From Nocardia veterana NBRC 100344 (GTDB taxonomy: Bacteria; Actinomycetota; Actinomycetes; Mycobacteriales; Mycobacteriaceae): a DNA stretch of 57,529 nucleotides. The notes beneath the pieces were generated by a model that did no database searches, was not told the origin of the DNA, and saw only the letters and a list, made by a program, of their open reading frames with translations. The position numbers and the translations under genes were made by a program. Positions 8,361 through 15,587 of this stretch are shown piece by piece. The stretch spans positions 1-57,529 of the forward strand of contig NZ_BAGM01000064.1 in NCBI RefSeq assembly GCF_000308855.1. The letters run 5' to 3'. The first letter of the stretch is position 1. The number at the start of each line of letters is the position of its first letter.

Positions 8361-9726
8361 TAACTCCGTGCCGAGCTCTCGCCGCAAGACGATCGTGCTG
8401 GTGACGTGCTGCCTCAGCCTGCTGATCTCGTCGATGGACGCGACGATCGTCAATCTCGCGATTCCGACGATCCGTACCGAGATGGCCGCGCCGCTGTCGC
8501 GCCTGCAGTGGATCGTCGACGTCTACACGCTGACCCTCGCGAGTCTGCTGATGCTCTCCGGGGCCACCGCCGACCGCTTCGGCCGCAAGCGCATGTTCCG
8601 GATCGGGTTGAGCGTCTTCGCCTTCGGCTCGCTGCTGTGCAGTGTGGCGCCGAATATCGACATGCTGATCGGCGCCCGATTCGTCCAGGCGGTGGGCGGC
8701 TCGATGCTCAACCCGATCGCGATGTCGATCATCACCACGGTCTTCACCGGCCGGGTCGAGCGGGCGCGGGCCGTCGGCGTCTGGGGTGCGGTGGTCGGCA
8801 TCTCCACCGCACTGGGCCCGATGGTCGGCGGCGGCCTGATCGACGCGCTCGGCTGGCAGTCGGTGTTCTGGATCAATTTGCCCATCTGCGTGGTGGCGCT
8901 GATCCTCACCACGATCTACGTGCCGGAATCCAAGTCGACCACCGCCCGCGGGATCGATCCGCTGGGCCAGGCGCTGGCCGTCGTGGTCATGTTCACCCTG
9001 GTCTTCGGTCTGATCGAGCATCGCCCGGCGATCCTGGCGGTGACCGCCGTCGCGCTGGCCGGGTTCGTCCTCGTCGAATCGCGGCACCGGTCGCCGTTCA
9101 TCGATCTGCGCTTCTTCCGCAGCGTGCCGTTCTCCGCGGCCACCCTCACCGCGGTGTGCGCGTTCGCCGGACTCGGGGCGTTCCTGTTCAGCGCCTCGCT
9201 GTATCTGCAAGGCGTGCGGCATTATTCGGCGGTGCACACCGGACTGCTGTATCTGCCGATGGCGCTGGGCATGCTGATCTGTTCGCCCCTGTCGGGACGA
9301 TTGGTGGGGCGGTACGGGACCCGGCCGTCCCTGGTCGCGGCCGGAATTCTGATGACCGTGGCGGCGATGCTGCTCACCACGCTGCGGGCCGGCACACCGA
9401 TCTGGCAACTGATCGTGATGTTCGCCGTCTTCGGCGCCGGCTTCGGTGCCGTGAACGCGCCCATCACCACGGCCGCGGTCAGCGGGATGCCGCTCGACCG
9501 CGCCGGAGCCGCCTCCGCGGTGGCCTCCACCAGCCGTCAGGTCGGTGTCAGTGTCGGTGTGGCATTGTGTGGCCTGCTCACCGGGGCGGGATTGTGGTGG
9601 GTGGTCGCCGCACTCGCGGCGAGCATCGTGGTCCTGGGCATCGGCGCCAACACCGGATGGGCGCTGCGGTCGCGTGACCGGATCACGCCCCTGCTCGACA
9701 ACAAGGTGCCCGCCCATGCCGGATGA
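8350..9726 (+). CDS. MFS transporter, DHA2 (EmrB/QacA) type
   Basis: 458 residues, 12-14 membrane helices. DHA2 features: SSMDATIVNLAIPTI in helix 1, LQWIVDVYTL, the loop motif DRFGRKRMF, and GWQSVFWINLP. Proton-driven export of drugs or metabolites. The GTG at 8350 lies inside the palindrome and has no ribosome binding site; a leaderless message or the GTG at 8368 are alternatives. The downstream MarR gene overlaps its 3' end by 11 nt, a typical exporter-repressor pair. Confidence 0.88.
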   Translation: MPTSNSVPSSRRKTIVLVTCCLSLLISSMDATIVNLAIPTIRTEMAAPLSRLQWIVDVYTLTLASLLMLSGATADRFGRKRMFRIGLSVFAFGSLLCSVAPNIDMLIGARFVQAVGGSMLNPIAMSIITTVFTGRVERARAVGVWGAVVGISTALGPMVGGGLIDALGWQSVFWINLPICVVALILTTIYVPESKSTTARGIDPLGQALAVVVMFTLVFGLIEHRPAILAVTAVALAGFVLVESRHRSPFIDLRFFRSVPFSAATLTAVCAFAGLGAFLFSASLYLQGVRHYSAVHTGLLYLPMALGMLICSPLSGRLVGRYGTRPSLVAAGILMTVAAMLLTTLRAGTPIWQLIVMFAVFGAGFGAVNAPITTAAVSGMPLDRAGAASAVASTSRQVGVSVGVALCGLLTGAGLWWVVAALAASIVVLGIGANTGWALRSRDRITPLLDNKVPAHAG

Positions 9727-10135
9727 CGAACTCGCCCCCACTCCCGACGAGGTGTGGCGGCTGCTGACCGACGTGGTCAAGGACACCCGCGACGCGTGGA
9801 AGCGCGCGGTGGTGGAGCGAACGGGTATGCCGTTCAGCAGAACTCGCGTGCTGCGGCGGTTGCTGCCGGGACCGCTGCCGCTCAAGGAGCTGGCCCGGGC
9901 CGCCGCGATGGACGCGCCCGCCACCACGGTCGTGGTCAACGATCTCGAGGCGCGCGGGCTGGTCTCGCGCGAGATCAGCCCCGACGACCGCCGCTGCAAA
10001 CTCGTCACGATCACCGCGGCCGGCCGCGACGTCGTCGAGTACGCGATGGCGACACCGGACCCGGCCCCGCCGTCCGTCGCGGCGCTGTCGGCCGAGCAGT
10101 TGCGGACCCTGCGCGATCTGCTGCGACTCCTCTAG
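9716..10135 (+). CDS. MarR family regulator
   Basis: 139 residues. Winged helix-turn-helix with LPLKELARAAAMDAPATTVVVNDLEARGLVSRE, then DDRRCKLVTITAAG (wing). Translationally coupled to the MFS exporter. Probably represses it through the 33-bp palindrome at 8328-8360, relieved by an exported compound (inference). ATG 9716 has AAGGTG 8 nt upstream. Confidence 0.88.
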   Translation: MPDDELAPTPDEVWRLLTDVVKDTRDAWKRAVVERTGMPFSRTRVLRRLLPGPLPLKELARAAAMDAPATTVVVNDLEARGLVSREISPDDRRCKLVTITAAGRDVVEYAMATPDPAPPSVAALSAEQLRTLRDLLRLL

Positions 10136-10144
10136 GCTCGGAAC

Positions 10145-10630
10145 GTGGCCGAAGAGACAACACCGGAGTGGGCGCCCGGCCTGTCGTCGGGTTTCGAACT
10201 CGGCACCGACGGGCCGCGGGTGATCATGGTCGGCATCGACGGTTCCGATGCCTCGTGGCGGGCGGCGGCCTATGCCGCCGGCCTGGCCCGCCGCCAGAAC
10301 TCGCTGCTGGCAATGGTTTACGTCCAGCCCTGGATGGCGATGGCCGGCGCCTACGGGGTGGATGTGCAGGGCGCGACCGCGGAGATGGCCGAGGATCTGG
10401 CCCGGCAGGTTCGTGAGCACGCCGAGAAGGTCAAGGACGTCTACCGCACGCGCTGGAAGTTCATCACCCGCCGCGGCGATCCGTTCACGGTGCTGGCCGA
10501 GGCCGCCGACGAACTGAAGGCCGACGGTGTGGTGGTCGGCGCTTCCGAGAAGGCCGGGCATCGAATTGTCGGGTCGGTCGCGGTGCGTCTGGTGAAAGCG
10601 GGGCGCTGGCCGGTTACTGTCGTGCCCTGA
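10145..10630 (+). CDS. Universal stress protein (UspA family)
   Basis: 161 residues, single Usp domain from about residue 25 (VIMVGIDGSDASWRAAAYAA) to the end. The nucleotide-binding motif is present near the C-terminus (GASEKAGHRIVGSVAVRLV), so it is likely an ATP-binding type. Such proteins act in stress and dormancy physiology. Start at GTG 10145, 9 nt after the MarR stop, with a weak ribosome binding site. Followed by the DoxX/repeat protein, also stress-like. Confidence 0.88.
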   Translation: MAEETTPEWAPGLSSGFELGTDGPRVIMVGIDGSDASWRAAAYAAGLARRQNSLLAMVYVQPWMAMAGAYGVDVQGATAEMAEDLARQVREHAEKVKDVYRTRWKFITRRGDPFTVLAEAADELKADGVVVGASEKAGHRIVGSVAVRLVKAGRWPVTVVP

Positions 10631-10712
10631 GGCCCGTCGGCGTCCCGGGTGATTGGGACGCGACATCGGGGGAACCCGCCGGAACGAGACCGTTGAGGAA
10701 AGGGTTTTCACT

Positions 10713-11786
10713 ATGTTGATTCGCCGCCTTGCCCGACCGCTGCTGGCATCGGTATTCGTCGTCGACGGGGTCGACACCCTGATGCATCCGGAGCCGCGGA
10801 CACAGGCCGCCACCACCCTGGTATCTCATGGAGAACAGCGCCTACCGGATTCGGTGTCGGCGAAACTGCCCGCCGACCCGGCGAAGGTGGTGCGGATCAA
10901 TGCCCTCGTGCGGGTCGGTGCGGGGACGCTGCTGGCGCTCAATCGCGCACCGCGGATCTCGGCACTGGCGCTCGCGGTGAGCGTGGTGCCCGCGACCGTC
11001 ACCGAGCAGGACTTCTGGAACGAGTCCGACGCCCAGCAGCGCGCCGCGAAACGCACCGCGTTCCTCAAGGATGTGGGGCTGCTGGGCGGTCTGCTGATCG
11101 CCGCTGCGGATACCGAGGGCAAACCGTCACTGGGCTGGCGGGGCCGTCGCGCCGCGCGCAAGGCCGCCGCCGCGCTGCCGTTCACCGCGACCACCGCCGA
11201 CACGGTGCGAGATCGCTTGCAGCAGCAGGCCGTTCGCGGTCGTGAATTGGCCTCGGTGGCCGCCGACAAGGGCGCGGATCTGGCCGCGGTGGCGCAGTCG
11301 CGCGGTGCCGAACTGGCGTCGGTGGCGCAGTCGCGCGGCGGCGAACTCGCCGAGGCGGCCCGCGAACACGGTAGCGAATGGGCCGATCTCGCGCGCAGCC
11401 GCGGCGCCGAACTGGCCGGCACCGCGCTGGACCGCCGCGGCGATTGGGCCGACGCGGCCAAGCGCCGCGGGGCCGATCTGGCCGGCTCGGCCCGTGAACA
11501 CGGCGAAGAATGGGCCAAGCTCGCCAAGCGCAAGGGCGCCGAACTCGCCGACAACACCGGCGATCACCGCGGTGACTGGGCCGATCTGGCCAAGAGCCGC
11601 AGCGCCGAATGGGCGGAAGCGGCGCGCGAACACGGCGGGGAATGGGCCGAGGTCGCCAAACAGCGGGGTTCGATCTTCGCGCGCCGAGCGCGCGAACGGG
11701 CCGAAAAGGCCGCCGAACTCGCCCGCGAACGCGCCGAGAAGGCCGCCGAAACCGCCCGTGACCGCTTGGCCGACGCGCGGCAATAG
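10713..11786 (+). CDS. DoxX family protein with 11-residue-repeat tail
   Basis: 357 residues. Residues 1-145 are a DoxX-like membrane domain (RRLARPLLASVFVVDGVDTL, later DVGLLGGLLIAAAD). Residues 176-351 consist of exactly 16 consecutive 11-residue units of pattern G-x-(E/D)-(L/W)-A-x-x-A-x-x-(R/H), predicted to form a long right-handed amphipathic helix as in LEA-like or apolipoprotein-like proteins. Units 4-7 and 8-11 repeat as 44-residue blocks (REH, EW, GAELA, RGDW order). ATG 10713 has GAGGAAAGGG 8 nt upstream. DoxX proteins associate with membrane redox complexes in mycobacteria; the tail's role is unknown. Confidence 0.8.
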   Translation: MLIRRLARPLLASVFVVDGVDTLMHPEPRTQAATTLVSHGEQRLPDSVSAKLPADPAKVVRINALVRVGAGTLLALNRAPRISALALAVSVVPATVTEQDFWNESDAQQRAAKRTAFLKDVGLLGGLLIAAADTEGKPSLGWRGRRAARKAAAALPFTATTADTVRDRLQQQAVRGRELASVAADKGADLAAVAQSRGAELASVAQSRGGELAEAAREHGSEWADLARSRGAELAGTALDRRGDWADAAKRRGADLAGSAREHGEEWAKLAKRKGAELADNTGDHRGDWADLAKSRSAEWAEAAREHGGEWAEVAKQRGSIFARRARERAEKAAELARERAEKAAETARDRLADARQ

Positions 11787-11795
11787 TCGCCGGAC

Positions 11796-11845
11796 CGGCG
11801 CCTTCCTCCCCGGCCCCGGATCAGCTGCCGGTGAGGAAGGCGCCG
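11796..11845. terminator. Hairpin across convergent gene ends
   Basis: 13-bp perfect arms (CGGCGCCTTCCTC and complement) at 11796-11808 and 11833-11845 with a 24-nt loop. The right arm is coding sequence for the last codons of the hydrolase. Probably terminates the DoxX transcript; no T-run, so moderate confidence. Confidence 0.5.
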
Positions 11846-12654
11846 ATTTCGGCGGCGACGACCTCGGGTCGATCCAGCATCGACAGCACATAGGCGTCAT
11901 CGATCTCGACCAGCCGTCCGCGCGGCAGCAACTCGGCCAGACGTCGCCCGTGCGCGCGCGGCATCGCCTTACCGGCCGAGGACCACAGCACCAGCGCGCG
12001 GCCCGGAAAGTTCCGCAGCGCTTCGGTATCGGCGACGAGCTGGGCTCGGGGCGGCAGCACCCGGCCGTACTTGCGTACGTCACGGCCGATCGCCCGGTTG
12101 CGCAGCGCCGGCTCGGTCCAGCCACGCATCAGCTCGTCCGGCACCGGCCGGCGGGCCATCTGACCATAGATCAGCGGTGACCGGCGCAGCAGGCCGATCC
12201 GCAACTGGCGCAGCACGATCGGCAGCGCGCCGGGCACCCGCAGGGCGAACGCGGCGAGCTTGCCGGGTAGCCCCGGGGGGAAGTTCTCGAAGGCCTCGCA
12301 CGGCAGCACGATCAACTGTGCCACCCGTTCGTCGAGACCGTAGGCCGTGAGGAACAAGCCACCGCCCCAGTCCGAATGCACCAGCGTCACGTCCCGCAGG
12401 TCCAGGGCCGCAAGGAAATCCGCGATCACCACATTCATACCGCGCATGCTCAGATCGGCGTCCGGGTGCATGGGTTCCGGGTGGGCGCCCAGCGGCAGGT
12501 CCGGGCGAATGTAGCGAAAACCGCTGGGCAGCAGAGGCAGCACGCGATCCCAGACGGTGTGGTCGATCAGCAGCCCGTGCAGCAGGACCACCGCCGGGCC
12601 CTGCCCCTGTTCGACGTAGTGGATCGGGCCCGCGGGAATCCGGACGACCGGCAT
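11821..12654 (-). CDS. Alpha/beta hydrolase (haloalkane dehalogenase/epoxide hydrolase-like)
   Basis: 277 residues. VVLLHG oxyanion segment near residue 28; nucleophile elbow LVHSDWGGG carries Asp rather than Ser, as in haloalkane dehalogenases and epoxide hydrolases. At the C-terminus, where these enzymes have the catalytic His before the last helix, this protein reads IDDAYVLSMLDRPE, with Tyr. A complete Asp-His-acid triad is therefore not evident, and activity is uncertain. Start at ATG 12654 with AGGTGGG just upstream. Divergent from a TetR gene across a strong palindrome, so probably its regulated target. Confidence 0.8.
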   Translation of the reverse strand: MPVVRIPAGPIHYVEQGQGPAVVLLHGLLIDHTVWDRVLPLLPSGFRYIRPDLPLGAHPEPMHPDADLSMRGMNVVIADFLAALDLRDVTLVHSDWGGGLFLTAYGLDERVAQLIVLPCEAFENFPPGLPGKLAAFALRVPGALPIVLRQLRIGLLRRSPLIYGQMARRPVPDELMRGWTEPALRNRAIGRDVRKYGRVLPPRAQLVADTEALRNFPGRALVLWSSAGKAMPRAHGRRLAELLPRGRLVEIDDAYVLSMLDRPEVVAAEIGAFLTGS

Positions 12655-12744
12655 ACTGCCCACCTTTCGCATCACGCGACCACCCGGCCACGCCGGTGAC
12701 GCGCTCGGCCGGTACCAGGGTCGGCGGAAACCGCCCTCGATCTG

Positions 12745-12776
12745 CTAGAACATACGCTCTAGAGCGTATGCTCTAG
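12745..12776. promoter_or_regulatory. 32-bp near-perfect palindrome, likely TetR operator
   Basis: Arms CTAGAACATACGCTCT and AGAGCGTATGCTCTAG differ at one pair; the inner 20 bp (12751-12770) are perfect. Sits between the divergent hydrolase (start 12654) and TetR (start 12798) genes. The most probable ligand is that TetR. Confidence 0.85.
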
Positions 12777-12797
12777 TATGGGAGGATGTCCGAGACC

Positions 12798-13424
12798 ATG
12801 TCAAGCCCCACCGCGGAACGCATCGTCACCGCGACGGCCGAACTCATGCGCCGGCAGGGGTACGGCGCGACCAGCGTCAAACAGATCACCGCGGCCGCCC
12901 ACGCGCCCATCGGCTCGCTCTATCACCACTTCCCGCAGGGCAAAGTGCAGATCGCGGCCGCCGCCCTGCGCACCAGCGGCGCCGCCTACATTCAGCTGCT
13001 GCCCCTGCTGATGGACCCGGAACCCGACCTGCGCGCCGCCGTGATCGCCGCCTTCGACGCAGCCGCCGCGACCATCGAGGAGTCGGACTGGATGAACATG
13101 TGCCCGGTCGGCACGGTGGCCGGGGAAGTCGCCGACAGCGAACCGGCGCTACGCGAGGTGACCGCCGAGGTGATGGATTCCTGGATCACGCAGGGCGCCG
13201 CGTACTTCCGGGCCCGCGGCCTCGCCGAGCCGGCGGCCCGCACGTTCGTGGTCGCCCTCCTCGGCGCACTGGAGGGCGCGTTCATTCTCAGCCGCACGCT
13301 GCGCACCACCACGCCGATCACGACGGCCGGACGCGCCATGGCCGCATACCTCGACGAACTGTCGGCGGCCGAATCGGCCACCCCCGCAGCGGGACTCGAC
13401 GACCGGACGATCAGCCGACAGTGA
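12798..13424 (+). CDS. TetR family regulator, LmrA/YxaF type
   Basis: 208 residues. Helix-turn-helix in residues 5-55 (AERIVTATAELMRRQGYGAT, SLYHHFPQGK); the C-terminal part with CPVGTVAGEVADSEP and ITQGAAYF matches the LmrA/YxaF C-terminal domain. GGAGG lies at 12781-12785, directly against an ATG at 12786, so the ATG at 12798 is the more plausible start although its spacing is long. Likely autoregulates and controls the divergent hydrolase. Ends inside the convergent ceramidase gene (14-nt overlap). Confidence 0.85.
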   Translation: MSSPTAERIVTATAELMRRQGYGATSVKQITAAAHAPIGSLYHHFPQGKVQIAAAALRTSGAAYIQLLPLLMDPEPDLRAAVIAAFDAAAATIEESDWMNMCPVGTVAGEVADSEPALREVTAEVMDSWITQGAAYFRARGLAEPAARTFVVALLGALEGAFILSRTLRTTTPITTAGRAMAAYLDELSAAESATPAAGLDDRTISRQ

Positions 13425-15477
13425 ATTCCGGGGTGGTCCCGGTGAATCCGGTGATCGCCCCACCGCCGTCGCGCCGATCGCCGAAATAGCTGATCCGGTA
13501 GCGGCCGGTATCGGCATCGCCGGGGATGGTCCAGTGCACGGCGACGACCGAGGCGGCCGGCTGCCCGGGCGGACGCGACCAATGCAGCTCGGTGCACCAG
13601 TCGTTGTCGTCGAAGACGGGCCGCCACTGCCCGCCCCGCTCCTGCTGTACCTCGAAATAGGTTGCGCCGGTGCGGAAATCGTTGTTCGGATGAGCGCCGC
13701 AGAACTCGACGGTCACGGTGTCGCCGGGGCGGTAGGCCGGCTTCGGGGCGGTGACGACCTCACCGAAGGAACGACCGGCCACCGGCAGATCGGCGGGCAC
13801 CGGCGGGAGCAGATCCGGTTGCGGGCCCGAGGTCCAGTCCAGCGGTGCCGGGCCTCGGCCCAGGTCGACGCGGGCGGCGACGGCTCGGGCCAGCCGATCG
13901 AATTCCTGCACGTAGGCCGGCAGCGTCCATCGTCCGTAGAGGGTTTCCCCGCCCTCGTACTGCTGCACCTCGTACTCCTCCGGGGTGGTGACGTAGCCGC
14001 AGTAGCCGTTCGAATACCCTTGCAGCAGCACGTTTTCCAGCGGCACCGACAGCGCCTGCGCCACCACCCGGCGGATCCGCAGACCGGAGACCACGGTGTA
14101 TTCGGCGGGTCCGGAAGCCAGCACCAGATCACCGATGCGCAGAATCTGGATCGGCACCGTGAGCGGCACCCACGGCCGCGGCGGCAGTACGCCCAGCGGC
14201 GCCACGATCAGCTTCGGCGCCTGCACATCCCGCATCCACTGCTCGACCGGGCCGTCGAGCCCGCCGAGCGCGGCCACCACCGGATTGGCGTCGCCTTCTT
14301 GCAGGAACGACAGCTGGGTCTTCCAGTTGTCCTCCGAGCTCGTGGCGGCCGCCGCCGCACCCATCATCGCCGGTGCCGTGCGCGCGGGTTTGCCGTCGGG
14401 CGTATAGGCGCCGTCGATGGCGAGATCGCCCATGTTCAGATACCGCAGTGCCGCATCCACTCCCCCACTGCGCATCGGGCGGGCGGCATCGAACGCGGCA
14501 CGCCCGGCGCGGTATTGGCGTTCGCCGATCAGTGCGCAGTTGAGCCGGTTGTCCTCGGTCGGCCCGGACGGATGCCACGGTGTCAGACCGAGGTTCGGGG
14601 TCATGTCCCCGGCATTGGTCTGGGCGAAGGCGGCCACGAATCCCGGCGCGCCGGCGTCGCGCCGCACCCCCATCTCGTCGTGCTCCCAGCGGTAGCTGGC
14701 GTAGCCCTTGTTGTCGGCCGAGATCAGGGTGTTCGCGTCGGTCAGCGAGGTGCCGTGGGTGGCGAACCAGGTGATCGCGCCGATATCGCGGTTCCCCTGC
14801 CGCAGCCGCAGCACCGTGACCTGCGGGTCGATGGCGTTCGGGAATTCCGATCGATCCTCGGGCGGATTGCGGTCGAAGGCGATGCGGGACCGGTTGGCCG
14901 ACGCGTCGTGGAGTTCGCCGTGACCGAGCGACAGCGTGCCGGGCGCCAGATTCTCGTGCGCGGCCACCAGCGCCGCCACGATGCCGTCCACCTCGGCCTG
15001 ATGGGAATTGTTCCGAAAGCCGTAGGCGGCAAGGGAATAGGCGTATTCGCGCGCGGTACCACCGCAGGAATTGTGGTTGTGGGTGGCGTTGAGATTGACG
15101 TTGCGCTCGGTGTAGAGCGAGCCGAAGCGCTGCGCCAGACGCTGCATGACGGCCAGGTGGACCGACTGGAACAGGCAGGCGATATCGGCGTTGACGAAGG
15201 CGACGCGCTCGCCGGTGGCGCGGTCGACCACGATGTAGGCCCGGGCCCAGGTCCGCATCAGCAGGCCCGTCGCGACCTGATCCAATTCGGAGTAGCCCAT
15301 CATGCCCTGCCCGGCGACCGCGCCGGTGACATCGGCGATCCCGGCGCCGACCAGATATCCGGTGCCCCCGTCGGTGCCGTCCCCGGGCGCGGCGGCCGCG
15401 GAACCGGGGACCGCCACCCCCGCCGCGATCGCGGCACTCACGGTGCCGGCCAGCATCGATCGCCGGGTAAACGTCAC
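13411..15477 (-). CDS. Neutral/alkaline non-lysosomal ceramidase, Tat-exported
   Basis: 688 residues. Twin-arginine signal (TRRSMLAG near residue 4) ending around AAAAP. The N-terminal catalytic domain shows the zinc-site and active-site region NATHNHNSCGGTAREY, GMMGYSELDQ near the start, and FAQTNAGDMTPNLG; the C-terminal immunoglobulin-like domain is also present. Family enzymes hydrolyse the N-acyl bond of ceramide. The GTG at 15477 has AAGGAG 7 nt upstream; the longer frame has no better start. Downstream of a GH3 glycosidase on the same strand, suggesting sphingolipid or glycolipid degradation. Confidence 0.88.
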   Translation of the reverse strand: MTFTRRSMLAGTVSAAIAAGVAVPGSAAAAPGDGTDGGTGYLVGAGIADVTGAVAGQGMMGYSELDQVATGLLMRTWARAYIVVDRATGERVAFVNADIACLFQSVHLAVMQRLAQRFGSLYTERNVNLNATHNHNSCGGTAREYAYSLAAYGFRNNSHQAEVDGIVAALVAAHENLAPGTLSLGHGELHDASANRSRIAFDRNPPEDRSEFPNAIDPQVTVLRLRQGNRDIGAITWFATHGTSLTDANTLISADNKGYASYRWEHDEMGVRRDAGAPGFVAAFAQTNAGDMTPNLGLTPWHPSGPTEDNRLNCALIGERQYRAGRAAFDAARPMRSGGVDAALRYLNMGDLAIDGAYTPDGKPARTAPAMMGAAAAATSSEDNWKTQLSFLQEGDANPVVAALGGLDGPVEQWMRDVQAPKLIVAPLGVLPPRPWVPLTVPIQILRIGDLVLASGPAEYTVVSGLRIRRVVAQALSVPLENVLLQGYSNGYCGYVTTPEEYEVQQYEGGETLYGRWTLPAYVQEFDRLARAVAARVDLGRGPAPLDWTSGPQPDLLPPVPADLPVAGRSFGEVVTAPKPAYRPGDTVTVEFCGAHPNNDFRTGATYFEVQQERGGQWRPVFDDNDWCTELHWSRPPGQPAASVVAVHWTIPGDADTGRYRISYFGDRRDGGGAITGFTGTTPEFTVG

Positions 15478-15587
15478 TGATCGCTCCTTCGACTCCGGCC
15501 GCGACGCTGCGGCCGCCTGGTCCATCGGTGTGCACCGGAGACTACTGGTCATTCGTCCAGTACGCTAGACCTGACGGCCCCGCGATA

